A stretch of 64,000 nucleotides of DNA, taken from positions 620,001 through 684,000 of the forward strand of contig NZ_RJVQ01000003.1 of NCBI RefSeq assembly GCF_003856525.1. Reading direction: 5' to 3'. Shown piece after piece: positions 27,951 through 36,611 of this stretch (its first letter is position 1; every line of letters begins with the position of its first letter). A model generated the notes under the pieces. That model searched no databases, was not told the origin of the DNA, and saw nothing but the letters and a program-made list of their open reading frames with translations. Origin of the DNA: Vibrio viridaestus. GTDB lineage: Bacteria > Pseudomonadota > Gammaproteobacteria > Enterobacterales > Vibrionaceae. A program made the position numbers and the translations under genes.

Positions 27951-29444
27951 TTAGTGACGCCCCATCGAAGACACGTTGTAGCGAGTGAAAAACAAAAATG
28001 GTGTAATAAAAATAAATATCCACATCAATATTTCAAATAAATCGATCGTCGATAACATCACCGCTTGTTGATTGATCAATTGATTCATCTGTGCAAGGGA
28101 CTGTGTTCCAGTATCTGTCACCAACGGGTTATAAGGCGTGATATGCTCACCCAGAATCTCATGATGAATACTCGAATTCCTTGCCCATATCCACGACGTT
28201 AGCGAAGAGGCAAAGCTTGCCCCCAATGTACGAGCAAACGTTGATAATGAAGCCGCATCGGCCACTTCTGGACCATTTAAATCGGAGAGTAAGATCGTGG
28301 TCATGGGCATGAAAAATAAAGAAATACCAATACCCATAAACAATTGCACCAACGCAACGCTAGCGAAATCAACGTCAGAGTTAAATGTCGCCCTCCAATA
28401 ACAACTAAAAGCAATAACCAAAAAAGAGAGCGCCGCCAGTTTCCTCATATCTAACTGGCTGCCAAACTTACCAAGTACAGGTGTCAGAAAGACAGGAATG
28501 AGCCCCATTGGTGCTGCGGCCAGACCTGCCCATAATGCGGTATACCCCATTTGGCTTTGTAGCCATTGTGGAATAATCAGATTGATACTAAAAAACCCAG
28601 CGTATCCTAAGGTCAAAAGTATTGTACCAATACAAAAATTACGATTGCTAAATAAGCGTAAATTCACAATCGGGTAGTCGTCGGTCAGCTCCCATATCAC
28701 CATAAAAACGAGCATCACGGCTGCAAAAATACTGCCTGCGACAATCCAGCTGTTATCAAACCAGTCTAGATCATTGCCTTTATCAAGCACTACCTGAAGA
28801 ACGCCTACGCCTAGTGCCAGAGCAGTAAAACCAATGATATCCAGTCTCGAATGAACAGGTTCATGAGGTTTATCTTTCAACTGATTCAAAATGACGACGA
28901 TCGTAAAAATACCGATAGGAATGTTAATAAAAAATATCCATGGCCAACTGTAATCATACGTTAACCAACCACCCAAGATTGGTCCCACAATTGGACCAAC
29001 GACGGCGACCATTCCTAAGAGAGAAAGTGCCATACTGCGTTTACTGCGGGGAAAGACCGATAGCAACAATACTTGGCTCATCGGAAATAACGGAGCGGCA
29101 GCGAATCCTTGCAACGTTCTAAACGTAACCAACTCGGTCATTGTCTGAGAAATACCACACAGGAACGAGGTAATGACAAACAGAGCCAGTGACCACACAT
29201 ACAGTCTTACATCACCGACTTTTCGACTTAACCAAGCGGTGACCGGAAGACCAATTGCATTACTCACCGTGAATGAGGTAATTACCCATGTCCCTTGGTT
29301 TAGGCTCACCCCCATATTGCCCGCAATCGTTGGTAACGACACATTCGCAATCGTACTGTCTAGCACCTGCATAAATACACCAAGCGAGATCGCAAGCGTG
29401 CAAAGGACAAGATTTGCAGGCTTAAATTGTTGCTCATCTTGCAT
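27951..29444 (-). CDS. EmrB/QacA-type MFS drug efflux transporter
   Basis: A 497-residue DHA2-family proton-driven exporter with 14 predicted membrane segments. Motif LDSTIANVSLPTIAG in helix 1, GVSLNQGTWVITSF, and the antiporter motif C in helix 5 (GPIVGPILGGWLTYD) are clear. It follows the emrA-like gene by 11 bases and is the third gene of a complete tripartite pump together with a NodT-type outer membrane factor. Substrates cannot be predicted; EmrAB homologues expel hydrophobic toxicants and uncouplers. Confidence 0.93.
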   Translation of the reverse strand: MQDEQQFKPANLVLCTLAISLGVFMQVLDSTIANVSLPTIAGNMGVSLNQGTWVITSFTVSNAIGLPVTAWLSRKVGDVRLYVWSLALFVITSFLCGISQTMTELVTFRTLQGFAAAPLFPMSQVLLLSVFPRSKRSMALSLLGMVAVVGPIVGPILGGWLTYDYSWPWIFFINIPIGIFTIVVILNQLKDKPHEPVHSRLDIIGFTALALGVGVLQVVLDKGNDLDWFDNSWIVAGSIFAAVMLVFMVIWELTDDYPIVNLRLFSNRNFCIGTILLTLGYAGFFSINLIIPQWLQSQMGYTALWAGLAAAPMGLIPVFLTPVLGKFGSQLDMRKLAALSFLVIAFSCYWRATFNSDVDFASVALVQLFMGIGISLFFMPMTTILLSDLNGPEVADAASLSTFARTLGASFASSLTSWIWARNSSIHHEILGEHITPYNPLVTDTGTQSLAQMNQLINQQAVMLSTIDLFEILMWIFIFITPFLFFTRYNVSSMGRH

Positions 29445-29455
29445 TAATCAGCCCC

Positions 29456-30631
29456 TTACTCTTGACCAATGTCATTCGCTTTTAAAATCTCGGATACTAA
29501 CTGATCCGCTCCGGATAATTGGTCTTCATAGACGTTTGTCGTGACTAAAGGACTCTCTGACTCTGATGCTTTTGGTAGAACGTCTCCTGACTGGCTGTCT
29601 GTTTCTACGGTCACAGTCATAGACAGTCCGATTCTCAGAGGATGTTTTTCTAACTCATCTGGTTCAATAGTGATTTTCACTGGTAAGCGCTGAACCACTT
29701 TAATCCAATTTCCAGTAGCATTCTGAGCGGGTAGTAAAGAAAATGCGCTGCCTGTACCAATACCTAAACTTTCTACACGCCCATGATAAGTGACATTGTC
29801 ACCGTAAATATCAGAGACTAATGTGACTTTCTGCCCAAGGCGCATATCGGTAAGCTGCGTTTCTTTAAAGTTTGCATCGACCCATACAGAGTTGAGCGGA
29901 ATAACCGCCATTAGTGGCGAACCGGGTGCCACTTTTTGCCCTAATTCAACGGATTTCTTCGCTACAAACCCATCCATTGGTGCAACGATCTTGGTCCTTA
30001 CCTGATTTAAATAAGCCTGATTTAATTTTGCTATCGCTTCTTGAACTAAAGGGTGAGTTTCGACAGTTGTGTTATAAATCTTTGCCTGTTGGGCTTTCAG
30101 TTGCTGCTCTGACACAGTGAGATCTTTCTGCGCAGCTTCAACCATATCATTGGCATGACTCAATTCTTCTTGAGAAAGCCCACCCGCTGAAACCATATCT
30201 TTTCGGCGACTGTAATCTGTTTTTGCTTTGTTTAAAGCGATCTCTTTCTGTGCAACAACGGCTTTTGCCTGAATAACATTATTAAACAGCGTACGGACTT
30301 GTCGTACTGTTTGCCCAAGATTCGCTTTTGCCTGTTCCAAAGCAATATTCGCATCATTAGCATCAAGCTCGAGCAGAGTTTGACCTTTTTTTACAAATGC
30401 CCCATCGTCAGTATAAACATGCGTTACGGTACCTGAAATTTGCGGAGATACCTGTAAAATATGTCCCTGCACATAGGCATCTTCAGTTTCTTGCTTACCA
30501 GCCTTAAACATCCAGTACCAAGCTGAACAAACTACCGCAAGTGCGACAAGCACTAAAGCAAAAATAGTCAGTCCCTTTTTACGTGATTTCTGTCGTGGAG
30601 AATTCACCTTATTGTTTTGCTCCGACGTCAT
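29456..30631 (-). CDS. EmrA-type membrane fusion protein
   Basis: A 391-residue HlyD-family periplasmic adaptor. A basic N-terminus (residues 1-20) and one membrane helix (~21-43) precede ETEDAYVQGHILQVSPQISG, the classic EmrA start of the barrel-sandwich domain; a long coiled-coil hairpin (~95-200) and the second lipoyl half (KIVAPMDGFVAKKSVELGQ) follow. The C-terminal tail (~350-391) is Ser/Glu-rich and longer than in E. coli EmrA. It lies 11 bases after the outer membrane factor gene. Confidence 0.93.
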   Translation of the reverse strand: MTSEQNNKVNSPRQKSRKKGLTIFALVLVALAVVCSAWYWMFKAGKQETEDAYVQGHILQVSPQISGTVTHVYTDDGAFVKKGQTLLELDANDANIALEQAKANLGQTVRQVRTLFNNVIQAKAVVAQKEIALNKAKTDYSRRKDMVSAGGLSQEELSHANDMVEAAQKDLTVSEQQLKAQQAKIYNTTVETHPLVQEAIAKLNQAYLNQVRTKIVAPMDGFVAKKSVELGQKVAPGSPLMAVIPLNSVWVDANFKETQLTDMRLGQKVTLVSDIYGDNVTYHGRVESLGIGTGSAFSLLPAQNATGNWIKVVQRLPVKITIEPDELEKHPLRIGLSMTVTVETDSQSGDVLPKASESESPLVTTNVYEDQLSGADQLVSEILKANDIGQE

Positions 30632-30642
30632 ATTTCATTCCC

Positions 30643-32094
30643 TCACTTATCATTCTTATTATTCACATCTGCAGAACCAGATGAGTCTTCAAACCCACCA
30701 CCCAATGAGCGAACTAACGTGACTTTTTCCAATTTTTGTTGATTTGTTAAGTTTATAAGCGCCGCTTCTGCATCAAGCAAACGTTGTTCCGACATCAAAA
30801 CTTCTAATTGGCTTCCCATACCAGCATCAAATTTCTTTTCATTGATGTGATAACTTTTTTGTGCAAGTTCAACGCTACGCTGTGCATCTACTAGCTGCTG
30901 TTTAATCGATTTGAGTGTGTCAATTGAATCAACAACTTCACCTAATGCCGTCAGCAGAGTCTTATTATACTGAGCAACAGCCTGATCATAGAGAGAAGTC
31001 TTGTTGTAAAGATTCGCTTTTAATTCACCAGTAAAGATCGGTAGCGATATAGCTGGAGTGACATTCCAACTGCGGCTAACAGACCCAAATACTGCATCGC
31101 CTAATATTGATTTGAATCCTGCCATCGCACTTAAGTTGAAATTGGGATAAAACTGAGTTTTAGCCACTTTGATATCTTGAACGGCAGCTTTAACCTGCCA
31201 TAAAGCTGCCGTGATATCTGGCCGGTGACTCAGTAAATTCGCAGTAAGATTATCGGGCAGCTCGACATCTTTTTGCGTTGCTAATTCTGGCCGTGAAATA
31301 GAAGCAGCAGCGTCCGTCCCCGTTCCTGTCAGGATAGATAATGCATTTTTGAGTTTCTTAACAGCCAGTGCCCGCTCCTTTTTAACACGTTCTGCCGATG
31401 CTTCCCCACTTTGAGCCGTGAACAATTTTTCTTCCGACGTTAAGCCATGAGTAAATAGCTTCTTCGATATGGTGACAATCCGCTGAGACCGTTCAAGATC
31501 GTGGTTAGCTAAATCAAGCAAAGCATAGGCGTTACTTAACTGAATATACTGAGCAACGACTTGACTTGCTAATTCTATTTTGGCTGCCTGATGTTCAACT
31601 TCTGCCGCTTTTTCGGCGTTAACCGCTGCCTGCCATTGCGCTTTTTTACCACCCCATAAATCAAACGAGTAATTAAAATCGAGTCCCAGAGAACGAGAGG
31701 TGGAATACCGATTACCCTGCATAGTGTAATCTTCAATCCGCGATAATCTTGCCCGACTGTACGACGCACTTGCATTAAGCGTGGGGTCAAGAGCACTATT
31801 TGCTTGCATAATAAATGCCTGCGCTTGATTTAGGCGCGCATCAGCCAACTGAATATTAGGGCTGTTTTCCAGCGCTTTTACGACCAACTCTGATAATTGT
31901 GAATCACCATATTGCTCCCACCATCCCATCTCTGGCCAGTTAGCTTTATAGTTACCTTCATCATTAAGATTATGACTCGCTGAGAGAACACTATTCGTCG
32001 CCATTGAACTGTGCGGTTTTATATCATCAGGCGCCGAACAACCAGACAAAATAAGGCCTGATGAAAACAATAAGTAAACAACCTTATGATGCAT
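30643..32094 (-). CDS. NodT/OprM-type outer membrane efflux lipoprotein
   Basis: A ~483-residue TolC-superfamily channel. Signal peptide with lipobox LSGC (Cys at about residue 19 of this start), then two outer-membrane-factor repeats rich in helices; WWEQYGDSQLSELVVKALEN and RPDITAALWQVKAA are typical of the NodT/RND-linked group. The frame opens with TTG at 32112, but the ATG at 32094 has GGGAG 9 bases upstream and is the better start. It is the first gene of the OMF-emrA-emrB operon, so the pump brings its own exit duct. Confidence 0.9.
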   Translation of the reverse strand: MHHKVVYLLFSSGLILSGCSAPDDIKPHSSMATNSVLSASHNLNDEGNYKANWPEMGWWEQYGDSQLSELVVKALENSPNIQLADARLNQAQAFIMQANSALDPTLNASASYSRARLSRIEDYTMQGNRYSTSRSLGLDFNYSFDLWGGKKAQWQAAVNAEKAAEVEHQAAKIELASQVVAQYIQLSNAYALLDLANHDLERSQRIVTISKKLFTHGLTSEEKLFTAQSGEASAERVKKERALAVKKLKNALSILTGTGTDAAASISRPELATQKDVELPDNLTANLLSHRPDITAALWQVKAAVQDIKVAKTQFYPNFNLSAMAGFKSILGDAVFGSVSRSWNVTPAISLPIFTGELKANLYNKTSLYDQAVAQYNKTLLTALGEVVDSIDTLKSIKQQLVDAQRSVELAQKSYHINEKKFDAGMGSQLEVLMSEQRLLDAEAALINLTNQQKLEKVTLVRSLGGGFEDSSGSADVNNKNDK

Positions 32095-32112
32095 ATATTT
32101 ATGCTCCCGCAA

Positions 32113-32504
32113 CGTGATGAAAAAGAATTTAAAACAGTGTTCAGTAGGACTTTTATTATGACGACAAAGATATATTAATCAATAATTAACTCATCAATAG
32201 TGTAATTATGATGAACGTTAATATACACAGGAAATAAAACACGTAATGATATTAATTTTATTTATAGATAATTGAGTTAGTGAATTTATATTTTGGTATA
32301 ATCTCAAATGTTATTTCTTTTAGTAATATAAATCCTCCTTTAATACTCCTATATTTGCCAATAACGATTCCCGATTTCACCTACCACTAACAAAGAAGTC
32401 CGTCACACATGTCCTATTTTTACTAATCCTTGGCTCAACCTGCCAAGCTTTTTTCCCAATACTCGGACAAAGTAAAGGCTCATCCAAGGAATAAGGAAAT
32501 CAAC
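32113..32504. promoter_or_regulatory. Divergent promoter region between efflux operon and DMT exporter
   Basis: A 390-base AT-rich gap without ORF. It contains an extended -10 element TGGTATAAT (TATAAT at 32297-32302) on the plus strand, and further downstream the 18-bp direct-repeat element described separately. A second, weaker match lies at 32413-32430 with CAATACT about 28 bases after it as possible -10 for the exporter gene. Confidence 0.4.
32371..32388 (+). promoter_or_regulatory. Candidate AraC-regulator operator, copy A
   Basis: CCGATTTCA directly followed by CCTACCACT: two 9-bp units in direct repeat. The same arrangement occurs at 33511-33528 and, inverted, at 40201-40218. A weaker match (CCTATTTTT-ACTAATCCT) is at 32413-32430. 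Direct repeats are the usual site geometry for AraC-family proteins. Confidence 0.4.
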
Positions 32505-33419
32505 ATGAACATGGGCTACATAAACGTAATAATGTGTTATTTATTGGTTGGTATCAGTTACCCAATCGCTGCAGACTCAATGAATGCCATTCCCGTATGG
32601 ACATTTATAGCGATAACCTTCGCAATCGGGTTTGTGTTTCTATACATCATAGGCAGAGCAACGGGCGCACCCGCTATTTTTTCTTTAAGCATCAAAACGT
32701 GGGCTATCATCAGTTTGCAGTCTCTTTTAGGCGCCGTTTTATACACTGCTTTTCTGCTATTTGGTTTCGAATATTCGAGTGCAATTTCAGCTTCTATTTT
32801 TACCAGTATCGCTCCTGCAGTCGTATTGACTCTGTCTTATTTTATTTTGAAAGAAAAGCTGAGCTTTAAGAAAGGGATCGCTATTGGGTTAGCTATTGCT
32901 GGAGTATTGGTACTAACGATTCCAACGACCGAATCATCAGGCAGCAGCTCCATTTATGGCATTTTATTGCTGGCTCTATCTACCTTATCAACATCGGGTT
33001 GTGTTATTGCTGCAAAAAAATACGACGTACAGTTGCCAGCACTAACTATGGCGACAGGCGTATGTTTTACTGGGCTGATCTTCACCGCTCCATTAATGTT
33101 CATCCTTGAATCGAATAGCTTCGATATAACCACTCTATTTGATACTAAAAATACGTTGACGATGATCTACTACGGTATTCTTGTTTGGGCAGTACCCTAC
33201 TTCTGCTTCTTTAACGGTGTAACTAAAATTCCGGCTAGCGCAACAGGTATGGCCTTTGCGGTAATTCCAGTCGCATCCACATTCTTCTCTATTCTATTCT
33301 TTAATCAGAGCTTATCGATGACTGACGGAATCGCATTACTCATGGTGACCGCATCAATCTTATTATCTGAATCCAAAGAAGTATCGTCAGATATTGCAGA
33401 GTTGGAATTAGAAAATTAA
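32505..33419 (+). CDS. DMT-superfamily (EamA) transporter
   Basis: A 304-residue inner membrane protein with ten predicted helices in two EamA repeats; the second repeat begins near GSSSIYGILLLALSTLSTSG. Members export amino acids, metabolites or drugs. The frame is open from 32430, but ATG 32505 has AAGGAAA just upstream and begins at the first helix. It lies next to, and is probably controlled by, the AraC-type gene downstream, because both have the same repeat element in their upstream regions. Substrate unknown. Confidence 0.88.
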   Translation: MNMGYINVIMCYLLVGISYPIAADSMNAIPVWTFIAITFAIGFVFLYIIGRATGAPAIFSLSIKTWAIISLQSLLGAVLYTAFLLFGFEYSSAISASIFTSIAPAVVLTLSYFILKEKLSFKKGIAIGLAIAGVLVLTIPTTESSGSSSIYGILLLALSTLSTSGCVIAAKKYDVQLPALTMATGVCFTGLIFTAPLMFILESNSFDITTLFDTKNTLTMIYYGILVWAVPYFCFFNGVTKIPASATGMAFAVIPVASTFFSILFFNQSLSMTDGIALLMVTASILLSESKEVSSDIAELELEN

Positions 33420-33444
33420 ATAAACGTTTTACGCGATCCACAAA

Positions 33445-33495
33445 GCACCCATTTAGTGCGTTTTGTCTAAATGGGTGCAAGATCTTATAAAGATC
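33445..33495 (+). terminator. Hairpin pair after the DMT gene
   Basis: A perfect 12-bp stem (GCACCCATTTAG 33445-33456 / CTAAATGGGTGC 33467-33478) is followed by a second small hairpin (GATCTT / AAGATC, 33481-33495). There is no T-run, so it is an intercistronic hairpin or weak terminator directly upstream of operator copy B. Confidence 0.45.
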
Positions 33496-33510
33496 CTTGC
33501 CCAATATTGT

Positions 33511-33528
33511 CCTATCTCACCTACCTCT
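33511..33528 (+). promoter_or_regulatory. Candidate AraC-regulator operator, copy B
   Basis: CCTATCTCA directly followed by CCTACCTCT, preceded by TTGT as in copy C. A possible -10 TATACT lies at 33565-33570, 36 bases further on, with no good -35, as expected for an activator-dependent or autoregulated promoter of the AraC-type gene. Confidence 0.45.
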
Positions 33529-33653
33529 ATTATTATCCTTATTTATCAGATAATTAAAGTAACATATACTTCGATCAATTTTAGGTCATTGCCCTATTTT
33601 ATGGCATTATTATTGCTTCACCTTAACTAGCAGTTTATTTAAAGGTGACCATT

Positions 33654-34589
33654 ATGAGCAACGTATTTTCCACTGAAACACTTTCCCAGAAAGACCGATT
33701 CAACTATTGGAACGACGTGGTCACAAAGCATTACGCACCATGCCTTGGCCTCACCGATAATAGAAATAATTTTTCTGCGACAACCACTGTTCACAATCTT
33801 GGAGTCAGTGAATTAAGCAGTGTATTTTCAGATAGTATTCGCTACGACCGAAGAGCTACGGATCTCAGAGCGATTCCACGCGAGGACATTTTCGTCTCTG
33901 TTATGGTTTCTGGTGAAGGGTATTTTGAACAAAACAATCGTCAAGTCGCCCATCGTTCAGGAGATGTTTTGATTTACGATTCCGCGAAGCCTTATTCTTT
34001 CAATTACACATCAACATACAATGCTATGTTGTTGCGAATTCCTCGTCCACTTGTACAAGCTAAAGTATCTCATTTAGATCAGATTGGTGGAACCATTCTA
34101 AAAAGCAATTCCTCTTACGCTCGCTTGATTAAGTCGTTGCTCAATGACACATCGATTTTAGCATCGGATCCCGAGCTAGTCGGTGATAACCAGTTCATAG
34201 TCCCAACCTTGGATATGCTCACTACAGCGATTCAAAGATCGACAGAAGGCTCTTCTGGATTTGAGCACAGTTCTCATGGTAAGCTGCTGACAGAAATAAA
34301 AGCGTTCATTCGTCGTAACATCACCGATGAAGAATTAACGTTAGAAAGTGTTGCGTCGGACAATAATATTTCACTCAGAACGTTGAGTCGACTGTTTGCA
34401 GAGGTCGGTGAAACCCCAAGACAATGGCTTCAAACCCAGCGTTTATGTGCTGCATACGATGCTTTGATTAATCGTAAAGTTGCTAACGTAACTGAAGCAG
34501 CCTTAACGTATGGCTACAAAGATCTATCACATTTCAGCCGCTCCTTTAAGCAGCGCTATGGTTGCTCACCGAAAGATTTGATGAAATAA
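33654..34589 (+). CDS. AraC-family regulator (FeaR-like sensor domain)
   Basis: A 311-residue transcription factor. The N-terminal ~190 residues look like the AraC_binding_2 cupin-type sensor (KDRFNYWNDVV, SGEGYFEQNNRQ, RSGDVLIYDSAKPY), as in FeaR and relatives. The C-terminal ~100 residues hold two helix-turn-helix motifs (LESVASDNNISLRTLSRLF; TEAALTYGYKDLSHFSRSF) and the AraC signature. The frame opens at GTG 33645, but ATG 33654 has AAAGGTG in front. It lies between the DMT gene and the convergent arginase operon and probably controls both. Ligand unknown. Confidence 0.9.
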   Translation: MSNVFSTETLSQKDRFNYWNDVVTKHYAPCLGLTDNRNNFSATTTVHNLGVSELSSVFSDSIRYDRRATDLRAIPREDIFVSVMVSGEGYFEQNNRQVAHRSGDVLIYDSAKPYSFNYTSTYNAMLLRIPRPLVQAKVSHLDQIGGTILKSNSSYARLIKSLLNDTSILASDPELVGDNQFIVPTLDMLTTAIQRSTEGSSGFEHSSHGKLLTEIKAFIRRNITDEELTLESVASDNNISLRTLSRLFAEVGETPRQWLQTQRLCAAYDALINRKVANVTEAALTYGYKDLSHFSRSFKQRYGCSPKDLMK

Positions 34590-34619
34590 AAAAGGATAAG
34601 TCATCGAACTTATCCTTTT
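34590..34619. terminator. Bidirectional terminator between AraC gene and arginase operon
   Basis: A perfect 12-bp stem (AAAAGGATAAGT / ACTTATCCTTTT) with a 6-nt loop, with A-run and T-run ends on both sides, between convergent genes. Confidence 0.85.
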
Positions 34620-34644
34620 CATACAAACACAGCTTAGCTGTCAC

Positions 34645-35520
34645 TTAATCACCAATTAATGGCAGCTCTTCTAACATTTGCTTCAGATTCAAAGAGTCCC
34701 ATGGTAAGTGTTCAGCAACCCCAATACCGACAACTTTGGTATTTTCGCTGGCTACCTTAATCACTTTAAGCACTTCAGACATCGTCAACTTACCTTGAGC
34801 AATACCTTCATAGGCATCAGCAGGCACATTAGGGTTAGTAAATAATAGTGAACCAAAGTCACTGATACTAAGAACATCTAGATCTAGGTGAATCGCAAGC
34901 ACTTTAATTTGCTCTTCTTCAATCCACTTTTGGATAGAGATGATATCAGATTTCACTTCTTCTGGACGACATACGCGCATGTTGCGCTCTTTGAGAAAGT
35001 TTGCTTCGAATTCACTTTCGTCATTAACACCAGCATACATGACTTTGTTGGGTTTGATTGGTGTATTTACGAATTGAGTAAGATCGCTATCGCCTTCACC
35101 CATCAATGCTCTCAGCACAGATGCATGAGAATGTTCAAACTCATTTGATGTCATGATATCAGGGTGTGCATCAACCCAAAGAATACCAAGATCGTCACCA
35201 TACTTCTCTTGTAAATAAGCAAAAGGTGCAAGGTCGACTAAACAGTCTCCTCCGAGGATAACCAAGTTGTCAGGCTGGTGTTTTGCAATAATCGCTTTAG
35301 CTTGCTCAATTTGCGGAATGATCTCAGAACGACCAACAATGCCATTTTCATTTTCTAATTGTCTGTTTTCGTCGAAGGAAACATCCACTTCTTCAACCGG
35401 TCCCTTTGCCTTTGGTGCGAGCCACGCAAGCATTTGCGCACCAAAATGATAAGCATGATTATTGCCCCCCTGCCATTGAGGGATGTGCAGGCGTAAAGTT
35501 TTACTATTTTCAACAGACAT
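34645..35520 (-). CDS. Arginase-family (ureohydrolase) protein
   Basis: A 291-residue member of the arginase/agmatinase fold. Metal motifs are visible as GGDC (residue ~93; most enzymes have GGDH), WVDAHPD (Asp, His and Asp ligands) and HLDLDVLS (two Asp ligands). So five of the six usual ligands are present and the first His is Cys, a change seen in other arginase-like proteins. The reaction would be hydrolysis of a guanidino or similar C-N bond, but substrate is unknown. It is the last gene of the ABC importer operon, 74 bases after the binding-protein gene. Confidence 0.8.
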   Translation of the reverse strand: MSVENSKTLRLHIPQWQGGNNHAYHFGAQMLAWLAPKAKGPVEEVDVSFDENRQLENENGIVGRSEIIPQIEQAKAIIAKHQPDNLVILGGDCLVDLAPFAYLQEKYGDDLGILWVDAHPDIMTSNEFEHSHASVLRALMGEGDSDLTQFVNTPIKPNKVMYAGVNDESEFEANFLKERNMRVCRPEEVKSDIISIQKWIEEEQIKVLAIHLDLDVLSISDFGSLLFTNPNVPADAYEGIAQGKLTMSEVLKVIKVASENTKVVGIGVAEHLPWDSLNLKQMLEELPLIGD

Positions 35521-35551
35521 AGTTTTTACCTATTTCATTTCATTTCATTGG

Positions 35552-35572
35552 GCCGGAAAAAACTCTTCCGGC
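35552..35572 (-). other. Intercistronic hairpin after the binding-protein gene
   Basis: GCCGGAA (35552-35558) and TTCCGGC (35566-35572) form a 7-bp stem. No T-run follows, so it more likely protects the upstream mRNA, as often seen after abundant binding proteins, than terminates it. A run of ATTTC repeats lies next to it. Confidence 0.45.
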
Positions 35573-35594
35573 TAATTTTTAATACTATTGGTTA

Positions 35595-36584
35595 TTAAAG
35601 GTTTTCTATACCTTTACATTCGTTCAAGTTGTCTTTAGTGATAATTGGATTAGGCAGGTATGTATATTTAGGTTGTTTTTCGCCATTGAGAAGTTTTACA
35701 GCCGCATCAACTGCGTACTTTGCATCTGAATAGGCATCTGAAAGTACCGTCGCATATTGAATACCCGCTTTGATATTCTTATAGCCCTGAACTTCACAAC
35801 CCACACCAACCAACGCTAGTTTATTAGCATCAATACCAGCACGTTCAGCAGCAACGATCACGCCCGCCATCATTAGATCTTCAACCGAGTAAACACCTTC
35901 GACCTGGTCGCCAAATCGAGTAAAAAGAGAAGATGCTGCTGTCATCGCAACGTTTTGATCCCAGTTTCCTGGTTGCTCACCTACGATCTTGATGTCTGGT
36001 GCAAGTTTGGCTAGCTCTTCTTTAAACCCCTTCATACGACCAATAGATGTAGGAGCACCCGGTGTACCTGTGATAGCAAAAATTTCACCTTTTTTGCCAT
36101 AACCTTTTGCTTCAAATCCATCGACCATCGCTTTTGCTGATTCACGGCCAATTTCTTCACTATTACCACCCGTATAGATATCCCAATATTTTTCAGACTG
36201 TTTGGCTGGCATCGCATCACTAATGATAAGCGGAATACCAGCTTTCTTAATTTTACGCATCGATGGAATTAACGCATTTGCATCAACAGGCCATAAGATT
36301 ATGGCATCAGGATGTTTAGCAATCGCCTGTTCAACCTGATTAGCCTGGTTAGCTGGGTCAAACGGACTGGTCGTTGTTTCGAATTTCAATCCAGCAGCTG
36401 TTGCTTCTTTTTTAAAGAAACGTAGGTAATCAGAACAGTAAGTACACTCTTCAGTCGGCTGAAGTAAAATAACTGACTTCTGGTCTGCCGCCTGCGCTGT
36501 CACGACTGATGCTGACGCGCCTAATATCGCCGACGCAGAAACCACTACTGATAATGCATTTTTTATAAATAGATTTTTTTTCAT
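35595..36584 (-). CDS. Periplasmic sugar-type ABC substrate-binding protein
   Basis: A 329-residue type I (Peripla_BP_4, RbsB-like) binding protein. The Sec signal peptide is clear (basic start, hydrophobic core, cleavage near VTAQA-ADQK). The frame opens at 36605, but ATG 36584 has GGAG 9 bases upstream. Domain signs: AIILWPVDANALIPSMRK, GIPLIISDAMP, YSVEDLMMAGVIVAAERAG. Unusually the mature protein has four Cys (CTYC near the N-terminus, GCEV, NECK), which could form disulfides or a metal site. Ligand unknown; the neighbouring arginase-like enzyme hints at a nitrogen-containing compound. Confidence 0.9.
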   Translation of the reverse strand: MKKNLFIKNALSVVVSASAILGASASVVTAQAADQKSVILLQPTEECTYCSDYLRFFKKEATAAGLKFETTTSPFDPANQANQVEQAIAKHPDAIILWPVDANALIPSMRKIKKAGIPLIISDAMPAKQSEKYWDIYTGGNSEEIGRESAKAMVDGFEAKGYGKKGEIFAITGTPGAPTSIGRMKGFKEELAKLAPDIKIVGEQPGNWDQNVAMTAASSLFTRFGDQVEGVYSVEDLMMAGVIVAAERAGIDANKLALVGVGCEVQGYKNIKAGIQYATVLSDAYSDAKYAVDAAVKLLNGEKQPKYTYLPNPIITKDNLNECKGIENL

Positions 36585-36611
36585 TTTAGACTTCTCCATA
36601 GTCATAAATTC

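Noticed and set aside
35530-35550. Short ATTTC repeats as a CRISPR or phase-variable tract
   Set aside because: Only a few imperfect units between two genes; no spacers and no coding effect.
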